Assembly (NCBI GenBank): GCA_946406275.1
Contig: CAMJJZ010000033.1
Span: 1 to 11,746 of the forward strand
Source: an uncultured Bacteroidales bacterium
GTDB taxonomy: Bacteria; Bacteroidota; Bacteroidia; Bacteroidales; UBA932
Length of the DNA stretch: 11,746 bases
Direction: 5' to 3'
The notes beneath the pieces are model-generated. The model was not told where the DNA came from, ran no database searches, and saw only the letters and a list, made by a program, of their open reading frames with translations. Both the position numbers and the translations under genes were made by a program. Below, one piece after another: positions 1-6,859 of the stretch (within the stretch, counting starts at the first letter, position 1; each line of letters begins with the position of its first letter).

Positions 1-48
1 CGGAAGTTTCCTAAACTTTAAATCGAGGTTCGATTCCTCGTGGGGCTA
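1..48 (+). tRNA. tRNA-Arg (anticodon CCT), 3' part only
   Basis: The window opens inside a tRNA gene. Positions 3-7 pair with 15-19 as the anticodon stem (one G-T pair at the base), leaving a seven-base loop at 8-14 with T at position 33 of the tRNA and CCT as the anticodon (10-12), which reads AGG arginine codons. A four-base variable region follows, then a T arm with stem 24-28/36-40 and the loop TTCGATT. The 3' acceptor strand is 41-47 and the discriminator is A48. CCA is not encoded, so it would be added after transcription. The D arm and 5' acceptor strand lie outside the window, so the acceptor stem cannot be checked. Confidence 0.87.
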
Positions 49-56
49 CGAAAAAT

Positions 57-82
57 GCCAGGCAGATTGCCTGGCGTTTTTT
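57..82 (+). terminator. Intrinsic terminator of the tRNA gene
   Basis: A perfect eight-base-pair hairpin (GCCAGGCA at 57-64, loop GAT, TGCCTGGC at 68-75) is followed by one G and six T residues at 77-82. It starts nine bases after the tRNA discriminator and would end the tRNA transcript. Five A residues at 51-55 precede the stem, so it may also act weakly from the other strand. Confidence 0.88.
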
Positions 83-111
83 GCATAAGAAGGTAATTAT
101 TGGTATCTTCG
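80..111 (+). promoter_or_regulatory. Putative Bacteroides-type promoter for the lipoprotein/DUF5723/GH31 operon
   Basis: TTTG at 80-83, a 20-base spacer and TATCTTCG at 104-111 match the Bacteroidota pattern TTTG / TAnnTTTG with one mismatch. Transcription would begin near 117-120, about ten bases before the ATG at 129. The TTTG is formed by the end of the terminator T tract, so terminator and promoter overlap. The same 20-base spacing recurs at the two other promoters with a clear TTTG box (5559-5590 and 8853-8884). Confidence 0.5.
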
Positions 112-128
112 TGGTAGATTATGAAGTT

Positions 129-1280
129 ATGAAACGTCTGTTTGTACTGTTATTATTGCCTCTGCCGTTGATATGGTCCTGTGAGAACATGGATTATGAT
201 ATCAGTGAGGGAGTGGATAGTGAGGTTACCCTGTTTGGGGACCAGGTGAGTGTTCCCATCGGGGATATCGGCCCGTTGACGCCAAAGTCCCTGATTGGTG
301 GGGAGGGTACGCTGGATGCAATCAAGGATTATGTAAAGGAGGATGAGGAAGGATATCTTGTGGTTGAGAAAGGCGATTCTTTCTATGAACAATATGTCCT
401 TTTAATCTCATACATGCTTCCGGACCAGACCATTCCCGTCGATTTGCCCGTAAGCGATACTCCCGGAAATCTGGAATCATCGGCGGATATTCTTGAAGGG
501 TTTGGTTTTGCCCTTTCGCCGCAGGTATTCAGCCTCCGTGCAACTAATCCTCTCACGGAAGATATATCTGTTTCAGGCTCCCTGAAGCTTTTATCTGCTT
601 CTGGAGACGAAACCCCTGCGGAAACACTTGGGTCACAGACCTTCTCCAAGACTACTGTTAAAGCGGAGAGCACGGATGCTGAAGTCCTGAAAATGGAACT
701 GACAGACGGTAAGCCGGTTTACAGCTACAGCCTTGAGAATCTGTTTTTCCATCTCCCCGCTTCAATGCTGGAGAAGGATCCTTTAAGCGGTTTCAGCGCC
801 TTTTCGCTGTCGTACAAGTACAAGTCATACATTATGCTTGGCAAGGATTTCCCCAGCGAAATCCCTATCGACATAAAAGACCTCGATCTTCAGTTGGGCC
901 AGTACCGGGTAAAGGAAGCCAAGATTTGTACGGAGGTTTCAAGCGAATTGCCAGTTACCCTTGAGCTGACCGCCGTTGACGTATATATAAAACAGACGGA
1001 CGCCGACGGAAATGTAACATCCGTCAAGTGTGACGATGTAAGCGTTACTCCAGGCCTCAGGATAAACTCCGGCACTTCCGGCCACCCAGTGATAACGCCT
1101 CTGGAGATAGTTATAAAGGCCGATGATGGGACAATCCCGGACATCAGCTCACTAAGTCTGACGCTTGCCATTAAGGCTCCTACAGGGGCCGGGGACAAGC
1201 GCCTGAATATGAACCAGGCGGTATACTTCAATAAACTCCGCGCCACGGTGTCGGGCGGAATAACCATCCAGGGCCTATGA
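129..1280 (+). CDS. Putative lipoprotein of unknown function, first gene of the DUF5723/GH31 operon
   Basis: This encodes a 383-residue protein if started at ATG 129. The start is chosen because it puts a Lys-Arg followed by a hydrophobic run directly at the N terminus (residues 4-16) and ends in a lipobox-like IWSC with Cys18; the in-frame TTG at 81 would add 16 residues, lies in the terminator and precedes the putative promoter. After the Cys comes an acidic stretch (ENMDYD) and then alternating short hydrophobic strands throughout, suggesting all-beta, possibly repeated sandwich domains. I see no catalytic motif. Its stop overlaps the next start as ATGA (1277-1280), so translation is probably coupled to the DUF5723-like gene. 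Similar lipoproteins ahead of DUF5723 genes are, from memory, common in Bacteroidales, which suggests a partner of that protein; this is inference. Surface or periplasmic placement is not resolved: the residue after Cys is Glu, compatible with export to the outer membrane. Confidence 0.8.
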   Translation: MKRLFVLLLLPLPLIWSCENMDYDISEGVDSEVTLFGDQVSVPIGDIGPLTPKSLIGGEGTLDAIKDYVKEDEEGYLVVEKGDSFYEQYVLLISYMLPDQTIPVDLPVSDTPGNLESSADILEGFGFALSPQVFSLRATNPLTEDISVSGSLKLLSASGDETPAETLGSQTFSKTTVKAESTDAEVLKMELTDGKPVYSYSLENLFFHLPASMLEKDPLSGFSAFSLSYKYKSYIMLGKDFPSEIPIDIKDLDLQLGQYRVKEAKICTEVSSELPVTLELTAVDVYIKQTDADGNVTSVKCDDVSVTPGLRINSGTSGHPVITPLEIVIKADDGTIPDISSLSLTLAIKAPTGAGDKRLNMNQAVYFNKLRATVSGGITIQGL

Positions 1281-2599
1281 GAAAGACTGCTTTACTTACA
1301 ATCGCAGCGCTGGTCCTTGGAACCGGCGCATGGGCGCAGGGCGGCATAACGGACAATCCCGCTGATAACGCTTCTCTGGATAGCGGATTCCTTCGCATTG
1401 GGGAATTCCAGAACACGGTACGCAACAATGTGGGAGCATCGTCATTCCTTTTCCCTTCCGGGGACAAACTTGTGACCGGACTCCATTCTTCCGTTTCTGC
1501 CGATGAGTTCCTTGGCGGACTCAAACCCGTCAACAGCTATTACAGCCAGATTAACTATAACCTGCTTTCCTATGGCTGGAAAGGCGCTACCGGCTATCAC
1601 AGCGTAGACATCGGGGCCAGGGTTAATTACGGCCTCTCCGTGCCGGAACAGATATTCAGGATACTGAAAACCGGAACCGCTCAGTCGCCGTACGACCTGG
1701 CGTCTCTCAAGGCATTCGGCAACCTGTACGGGGAGATTGCATACTCATATGCGTTGCATATTGGGGACAATCTGTCCGTAGGTGCCAGGGTGAAGTTCCT
1801 CGCGGGCCTTAACAGTGTTGACATGGTGGTCCGGAAACTGGAAGTCACCACCACGGAGGAACAGTACAATCTGGATATCGACGCGGACATCGACCTTACA
1901 AACATGAGCAAGAAGGTTGGTACGGACGATGACGGATATCTGGACTATACCAACTTCTCCGGGAAAGGCAAACTGGGCACTCCCACCGGGGCCGGCCTTG
2001 CGCTGGACCTTGGCGTAGTGTGGAAACCGTTCGAGGGCTTTACGCTGAGCGCATCGGCAATGGACCTTGGCGGCATCCTGTGGTACTACGGGAACGCGGG
2101 GAAATCGTCCGGAACTTACACGTTCGAGGGCCTCAAAGACCTTACCGTGGATGAAATGGATCAGGAGTCGATTCTTGCCAAGATCAAAGCCGCCGGCGAA
2201 GAACTGCTCTCCGTTGTGAAGCCCAAAGCCGTTGAGAAACTGTGGAAAGTAAAGGCTCTTCCAATCAGCGCCAAGATGAAGGCCAGCTACGCCCTGCCAT
2301 TCCTGGATAAGCTTTCCGCGGACTTTTCAAGCCTTTATACGGGTTACCGCTACTGCGTCCCTTACTGGGAGGCCAGAGGCGGATTCACCTTCGATTATCC
2401 CGGCCTTGCGCGTCTGGAGCTAAATGCCGGCGGCGGCACCTGCGGCTTTGTATATGGGATCAACGGCAGCGTGGATTTCCTGAGATTCACGCTGTACGCC
2501 AGCTTTGAAAACGGAGCGGGCGGCGTTGTCCCTTACGAGGACATCCCCTTGAAAGCCAACAACAAACTGTTCACAATAGGATTAACATATAAGCTATGA
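1277..2599 (+). CDS. DUF5723-like putative outer-membrane beta-barrel protein
   Basis: This 440-residue protein starts with a type I signal peptide (MRK, hydrophobic core, GAWA before Gln21). The rest is rich in Gly, Tyr and alternating hydrophobic residues and closes with a strand ending in TIGLTYKL, as expected for a beta-barrel inserted by the BAM machinery. The overall look (early 'F-L-R-I-G' type segment, repeated 'G-A-R-V' strands, internal helical linker around residues 285-325) matches the Bacteroidota DUF5723 family as I remember it, whose function is unknown. It overlaps the lipoprotein gene before it and the GH31 gene after it by ATGA in both cases, so all three are likely made in fixed proportion. 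A role as an outer-membrane platform or channel for the lipoprotein is plausible but inferred. Alternative: another porin-like barrel of the OmpA/PorV superfamily. Confidence 0.75.
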   Translation: MRKTALLTIAALVLGTGAWAQGGITDNPADNASLDSGFLRIGEFQNTVRNNVGASSFLFPSGDKLVTGLHSSVSADEFLGGLKPVNSYYSQINYNLLSYGWKGATGYHSVDIGARVNYGLSVPEQIFRILKTGTAQSPYDLASLKAFGNLYGEIAYSYALHIGDNLSVGARVKFLAGLNSVDMVVRKLEVTTTEEQYNLDIDADIDLTNMSKKVGTDDDGYLDYTNFSGKGKLGTPTGAGLALDLGVVWKPFEGFTLSASAMDLGGILWYYGNAGKSSGTYTFEGLKDLTVDEMDQESILAKIKAAGEELLSVVKPKAVEKLWKVKALPISAKMKASYALPFLDKLSADFSSLYTGYRYCVPYWEARGGFTFDYPGLARLELNAGGGTCGFVYGINGSVDFLRFTLYASFENGAGGVVPYEDIPLKANNKLFTIGLTYKL

Positions 2600-4944
2600 A
2601 ACCAATACTCCCAGTCATCCTTCTGAGTCTTTGCCTGTGCGCAAACGCCCAGAACAACCCTGTAGCCGCCCCGGGTGCGGTAGTGACATTTGACAATGCT
2701 CGCTTTACCGTGCTTACGGACAGGCTCATCCGCATGGAATGGGCCGCCGACGGCGTTTTTGAGGACAGGGCTTCGCTGGGAATAGTGAACCGTGAACTGC
2801 CTGTGCCAAAGTTCACAAAGGCAGTGAAAGGCGGCACTCTCACCATAAAGACCTCCGGACTGACCCTGACGTACAAAGGCGGCAGATTCTCCCCGGAAAA
2901 CCTTTCCGTGAAGCATTCCATGGGCACCTGGAAGCCCGGAATGTCCGCGCAGGGCAACCTCAAGGGCACAACCCGTACGCTGGACGGATGCCTGGGTTTT
3001 GAGAAACTTTCGCATAAGGAGTCAGAACTGGAAGACGGCATCATCTCCCGGGACGGATGGGCGGTGGTGGATGAATCGTCCCGCCATCTTTTCGGGGCCG
3101 ATGGCTGGGTGGCTGAAAGGCCGGAAGGCGACCGCCTGGACTGGTACCTCTTCGCCTACGGACACGACTACACGGCCGCCCTGGGGGACTTCGTGAAGGT
3201 CGCCGGCCGCATCCCCATGCCTCCCAAGTGGACTCTTGGCTACTGGTGGAGCCGCTACTGGATTTTCACGGACGATGAACTCCTGGCCCTTGGCCGCGAG
3301 ATGAAAGAGCACGATGTCCCCATGGACGTCATGATAGTTGACATGGACTGGCACTATACCTATAAGGATATGGGCAAGCGCCTTGGCCATGACGATTTTG
3401 ACCAGCGCCGCGGCTGGACCGGCTACACCTGGAACAGGGACCTTTTCCCGGATCCGGAAGGTTTCCTGGGAGACCTGCACCGCATGGGCTACAAGACCGC
3501 CCTTAACCTGCACCCCGCCTCTGGCATCCGCCCCTTCGAGGAATGTTACCCCGCCTTCGTTGCCGATTATCTCTCCCGCACCACCGACTACGACGGCCCC
3601 AAGGACTATATCTTTGACGATGGCGGCTACCTATATGCCGGAAACAAGGCTCCCGTGGGTAAGCCCGGCTACAAGGCCAGCGTCCCTTACCGCATGTCCC
3701 AGAAAGAATGGGCCGATGCCTATTTCAACAGCGTAATCCGCCCCCTGGAGCGCCAGGGCGTAGATTTCTGGTGGCTTGACTGGCAGCAGTGGATAGAATC
3801 CAAGTATGTGAAAGGCCTCAGCAACACCTTCTGGATCAACTACGCCTTCTTTGACGATAAGGAGCGCAACGGAGCGGAGCGTCCGCTTATCTACCACCGG
3901 TGGGGTGGCCTTGGCAGCCACCGCTACCAGCTTGGCTTCTCCGGTGATACGTACGACGAGTGGAGCGTCCTCAAGTTCCTCCCTTATTTCACCGCCACCG
4001 CCTCTAACGTGGGCTACGGCTACTGGGGCCACGACATTGGCGGCCACATGCAGAAGAAAGACCACCAGAGGCTCACGGACCCGGAGATATACACCCGCTG
4101 GCTCCAGTTTGGCGTTTTCACTCCAATCTTCAAGACTCATTCCACCCAGAGCGCCAACCTGGAACGCAAGATCTGGGCTTTTCCGGAGCATTTCCAATAT
4201 ATGCGCGACGCCATCAGGCTGCGTTATTCGCTGTCTCCTTATATATATACGTTCGCACGCGAAGCCTACGACTCAGGCGTCTGCCTGTGCCGTCCGCTGT
4301 ACTACGCGTATCCTGAGAAGGCAGAGGCATATAGGTACAACGAGGAATACCTCTTTGGCGACCGCATCCTTGCAACGGCCATATGCGAGCCCGCCGGGGC
4401 CGATGGCAAAGCCTCCCGTGAAATCTGGTTCCCCGCCGGCAACAACTGGTGGGACATGGCCGCCCACACCATGCATAACGGCGGCAGCCGCAAGACGCTG
4501 CGTTATTCCATCGACCAGAATCCCTGGTACGTGAAGGCCGGAAGTATCGTCCCCCTTGCCGGGCAGGACATTCCCAACCTTCAGGAACCGTCCGACGTCC
4601 TGGGCATCCTTGTGGTCCCCGGGGCAGGGAAGTCCTCCTTCAAGCTTTATGAGGACGATGGCGTCTCCAAGGATTACGCCTCTGCCTGCGCCTATACGCT
4701 CATAGAGAAAAACCGCAGCGGCAGGAAACTCACCATCACCGTGCATCCGCGTGAGGGTTCATTCGCCGGGGCTTCGGATTCCAGGAGCCTGTACGTTGTC
4801 CTTGAAGGCGAGAGAACTGCGCCGGTGAAGGTAATGCTTAACGGCCACCCTTCAGGAGAATGCTCCGTGAAGGATGGCCGCGTAGAGGTATCTTTCCCTG
4901 CAGTGAGCGCGGGTGCGTCAAGCAGGATAGAAATCAGCTACTAG
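2596..4944 (+). CDS. Secreted GH31 family alpha-glycosidase
   Basis: The 782-residue product has a type I signal peptide (cut probably after CANA, before Gln19). It follows GH31 order: N-terminal beta-sandwich (about 30-200), a (beta/alpha)8 barrel beginning near PPKWTLGYWWSRYW (209-222), and C-terminal beta domains with the conserved WYVKAGSIVPL (644-654) and LYEDDG (684-689). Expected catalytic residues are present: nucleophile Asp395 in WWLDWQQ and acid/base Asp451 in GFSGDTYDEW, with WGHDIGGH at 477-484. GH31 enzymes are retaining and act on alpha-glucosides, alpha-xylosides, alpha-galactosides or alpha-GalNAc. The nucleophile is followed by WQQ instead of the MNE of classical alpha-glucosidases, so this is not the classical alpha-glucosidase or YicI branch; an alpha-1,3-glucosidase-like or alpha-N-acetylgalactosaminidase-like subfamily is possible but I cannot choose. 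It is the third gene of a coupled operon and has no intrinsic terminator of its own. Confidence 0.93.
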   Translation: MKPILPVILLSLCLCANAQNNPVAAPGAVVTFDNARFTVLTDRLIRMEWAADGVFEDRASLGIVNRELPVPKFTKAVKGGTLTIKTSGLTLTYKGGRFSPENLSVKHSMGTWKPGMSAQGNLKGTTRTLDGCLGFEKLSHKESELEDGIISRDGWAVVDESSRHLFGADGWVAERPEGDRLDWYLFAYGHDYTAALGDFVKVAGRIPMPPKWTLGYWWSRYWIFTDDELLALGREMKEHDVPMDVMIVDMDWHYTYKDMGKRLGHDDFDQRRGWTGYTWNRDLFPDPEGFLGDLHRMGYKTALNLHPASGIRPFEECYPAFVADYLSRTTDYDGPKDYIFDDGGYLYAGNKAPVGKPGYKASVPYRMSQKEWADAYFNSVIRPLERQGVDFWWLDWQQWIESKYVKGLSNTFWINYAFFDDKERNGAERPLIYHRWGGLGSHRYQLGFSGDTYDEWSVLKFLPYFTATASNVGYGYWGHDIGGHMQKKDHQRLTDPEIYTRWLQFGVFTPIFKTHSTQSANLERKIWAFPEHFQYMRDAIRLRYSLSPYIYTFAREAYDSGVCLCRPLYYAYPEKAEAYRYNEEYLFGDRILATAICEPAGADGKASREIWFPAGNNWWDMAAHTMHNGGSRKTLRYSIDQNPWYVKAGSIVPLAGQDIPNLQEPSDVLGILVVPGAGKSSFKLYEDDGVSKDYASACAYTLIEKNRSGRKLTITVHPREGSFAGASDSRSLYVVLEGERTAPVKVMLNGHPSGECSVKDGRVEVSFPAVSAGASSRIEISY
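4941..4944. other. Tail-to-tail stop codons sharing a CTAG palindrome
   Basis: The plus-strand GH31 gene ends with TAG at 4942-4944 and the minus-strand TonB-domain gene ends with TAG read from 4943 to 4941. Both stops sit within the same CTAG, so the two genes overlap by four bases and there is no space for a terminator between them. Confidence 0.93.
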
Positions 4945-5528
4945 TTGTTGAGCTTGAAGATAACGGGGAAGACGTACTTGACGGCTACAGGAATGCCGTT
5001 CTGTGCGCCGTTCTCCCACTTGGGTGAGGAGGAGACAACGCGGACAGCTTCTGCGTCCAGAAGGTCGTTTACACCGCGGAGAACGGTAACGTCCTTGACT
5101 TCGCCTTCCTTATTGACGGTGAACTGAAGGATTACTTTACCTTCCAGTTTCTGGTCGATGGCTTCCTGAGGATAGACAAGGTTCTCTCCAACCCATTTGG
5201 AGAAGTCGTTGGCATCACCACCTGCGAACGTGGGCTTGTTTTCCACTGCAGCGAAAGGAATTGCATAGTCCGGGTTCTTCTCCAGGGTTTCTGCGAGGGA
5301 TTCAACCGTACCTTCAGCGTCTATGGCGGAGAGTTTTTCAACCGCTTCGCGGACGTTGATTTCCTCTTCTGCTTCGATTGCTTCGATGGTCTCTTCCAGA
5401 GCCTTTGCCTTCTGGGCTGCTACTTCTTCTGCCTTTGCAGCTTCTGCAGCTGCTTTCTTGCTGTTGTTGGATTTGCAACCTACCACCAGGATGGCAAGGG
5501 CTGCCATGAGTACATAAACTTTGCGCAT
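4941..5528 (-). CDS. Lipoprotein with C-terminal TonB domain
   Basis: This 195-residue protein begins MRKVYVLMAALAILVVGC, a lipoprotein signal with Cys18 in a VVGC lipobox. Residues 19-65 are a charged, Ala/Glu/Lys-rich stretch with coiled-coil character. Residues about 97-194 are a TonB C-terminal domain: a KPTFAGGD entry, then WVGENLVYPQEA, GKVILQFTVNKEGEV, and the closing KYVFPVIFKL. In TonB this domain grips the TonB box of outer-membrane receptors, but TonB itself is anchored by an inner-membrane helix; here the anchor would be lipid, so it may not transmit proton-motive force. Bacteroidota carry many such TonB-C proteins of unclear job. It has its own promoter (5559-5590) and is convergent with GH31, with the stop codons overlapping. 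It is followed by no visible terminator. Confidence 0.87.
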   Translation of the reverse strand: MRKVYVLMAALAILVVGCKSNNSKKAAAEAAKAEEVAAQKAKALEETIEAIEAEEEINVREAVEKLSAIDAEGTVESLAETLEKNPDYAIPFAAVENKPTFAGGDANDFSKWVGENLVYPQEAIDQKLEGKVILQFTVNKEGEVKDVTVLRGVNDLLDAEAVRVVSSSPKWENGAQNGIPVAVKYVFPVIFKLNN

Positions 5529-5558
5529 GATATAAAAAGATTAGGTTTTTTCCGGTCA

Positions 5559-5590
5559 TAAAGGTAGAAAAAAAACGGATTCTTTACAAA
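5559..5590 (-). promoter_or_regulatory. Promoter of the TonB-domain lipoprotein
   Basis: Read on the minus strand, TTTG (plus positions 5590-5587) is followed by 20 bases and TACCTTTA (5566-5559), one mismatch from TAnnTTTG. Transcription would start near 5552, leaving a leader of about 24 bases before the ATG whose A is at 5528. The spacer contains a long T run on this strand. Confidence 0.62.
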
Positions 5591-5616
5591 TAATTCCAAC
5601 GGAATGCTTATTTTTG
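5583..5616 (+). promoter_or_regulatory. Promoter of the carboxypeptidase-regulatory-like/GH97 operon
   Basis: TATTTTTG at 5609-5616 is an exact TAnnTTTG box. The upstream element is weak (TTTA at 5583-5586, 22-base spacer). Transcription is expected near 5622-5624. The box lies inside what would be coding sequence if the ATG at 5604 were used, which argues for the GTG at 5631 as the start. It abuts the minus-strand TTTG at 5587-5590, so the two divergent promoters are back to back. Confidence 0.6.
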
Positions 5617-5630
5617 TAAAAAGTGGCCCT

Positions 5631-6851
5631 GTGCGTAAGTTGCTGAGTGTCATACTTCTTTTATTCTTGTCCGTTGGATTGTCCAGTGGGCAGGAGGCCT
5701 CACAGAGACTCATATTTACTGTAAGTGGCACAGTTACAGATGCTCAGACAGGCAGGCCGCTGGAGTCCGTCCACGTCTCCATTCCTGGAAGGCACCAAGC
5801 CACAGTAACAAATGCGGACGGCTTTTTCGTCCTCAAAAGCGACAAGGAGTTCGACCTTGTAGAATTCTCATTCCTTGGCTTCAAGTCCAGGCGCCTCAAG
5901 GCTCAGGATCCTATGTCTGTTTCCTTGCAGAGAGAGAATATCCAGTTGGCGGAGTCTTCCATCATCAGCGGAGATCCGCGCTCCATAGTAATGGCCGCTC
6001 TGGACAGGGTATGGGAAACGTACTGCTCGGAGCCGGAGCTTCTTAAATGTTTCTATAGGGAAACCGTCCAGAAGCGAAACCGCTACACTTATGTGGCAGA
6101 GGCCGTGGCCCGCATTTTCAAAGGACGATATACCCGTAACATAGGCGCAGACGCTGCGGCTCTGGAGAAAAGCCGTGTGCTTGTGAGTCAGCGCCTGAGG
6201 GATACGCTGGCGGTTAAAACCATGGGCGGCCCCACCCAGGCAATCACACACGATATAGTCAAGAACGGAGACATAATCTTCAATGCGGACGATATGGCCC
6301 TGTATTCCTACTCAATGGAAATGCCTACGTATATTGGGGACAGGCTTCAGTTTGTTATTTCCATGTCTCCGGCAGGCAATGCGGAATATGCCCTCTATAA
6401 CTGTAAGCTTTACATAGACAGGGAACTTCTCACATTTACGCGCATAGAAGCGTCTCTTGATATGTCGGATAGGGTAAAAGCCACCAAGATGCTCCTTGTA
6501 AGCAAGCCTGCAGGATTGCGGTTTTTCCCTGAAGAGGCAAGTATAGTGATCAATTATCGCCTTGACGGAGGGAAAACCCGCCTGGAATACTTCCGTTCGA
6601 CAATGCGGTTCATGTGCGACTGGAGAAAGCGCATGTTCCGTACAAGATATACAACCGTGAACGAGATGGTGATCACGGACGTCCTTCCCAATCCTGCTCC
6701 CATTCCATGGAAAGAGCGCTTCCGCAACTCAGACTATCTTATGGATAAGACCTACGAGTTTCAGGATCCGGATTTCTGGAAGGACTATAACATCATAGAA
6801 CCCTCGGAAAGCCTGGAGCACGCGATTGGCCGTCTGAGGAAAGGTAAATAA
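5631..6851 (+). CDS. Carboxypeptidase-regulatory-like domain protein, exported, function unknown
   Basis: The start is GTG 5631, giving 406 residues beginning MRKLLSVILLLFLSVGLSSGQ, a signal peptide with the same MRK opening as other exported proteins here; ATG 5604 lies upstream of the promoter box. Mature residues about 29-110 form a carboxypeptidase D regulatory-like beta-sandwich: VSGTVTDAQTGRPLESVHVSI, a TNADGFF turn, and FSFLGFKSRRL. This domain is usual at the N terminus of SusC-like receptors, but no receptor plug or barrel follows. Instead residues about 115-406 form an unnamed mixed region ending DFWKDYNIIEPSESLEHAI, a closing motif I remember from a family of about 400-residue Bacteroidota proteins of unknown function. 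I see no catalytic motif. GH97 follows after eight bases, so the two are co-transcribed. A cell-envelope sugar-binding or scaffold role is only a guess. Confidence 0.83.
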   Translation: MRKLLSVILLLFLSVGLSSGQEASQRLIFTVSGTVTDAQTGRPLESVHVSIPGRHQATVTNADGFFVLKSDKEFDLVEFSFLGFKSRRLKAQDPMSVSLQRENIQLAESSIISGDPRSIVMAALDRVWETYCSEPELLKCFYRETVQKRNRYTYVAEAVARIFKGRYTRNIGADAAALEKSRVLVSQRLRDTLAVKTMGGPTQAITHDIVKNGDIIFNADDMALYSYSMEMPTYIGDRLQFVISMSPAGNAEYALYNCKLYIDRELLTFTRIEASLDMSDRVKATKMLLVSKPAGLRFFPEEASIVINYRLDGGKTRLEYFRSTMRFMCDWRKRMFRTRYTTVNEMVITDVLPNPAPIPWKERFRNSDYLMDKTYEFQDPDFWKDYNIIEPSESLEHAIGRLRKGK

Positions 6852-6859
6852 CCGGAATT

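Noticed and set aside
1..82. tRNA 3' end as an integration site for a mobile element
   Set aside because: No integrase lies nearby and I found no second copy of the tRNA 3' segment in the window.
81..128. In-frame TTG extension of the first lipoprotein gene
   Set aside because: It begins in the terminator T tract, lies ahead of the likely transcript start, and would bury the signal peptide 16 residues inside the protein.
2533..3044. Two minus-strand open frames of about 160 codons over the DUF5723/GH31 junction
   Set aside because: They overlap well-supported coding sequence on the other strand, carry no signal peptide or domain, and have no visible promoter.
3022..4746. Several long open frames on both strands inside the GH31 gene
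   Set aside because: They are composition-driven shadows of a gene with complete GH31 motifs; their predicted proteins have no recognisable domain.
5604..5630. ATG start for the carboxypeptidase-regulatory-like gene
   Set aside because: The exact TAnnTTTG promoter box lies after this ATG, and the GTG at 5631 gives a normal MRK signal peptide.
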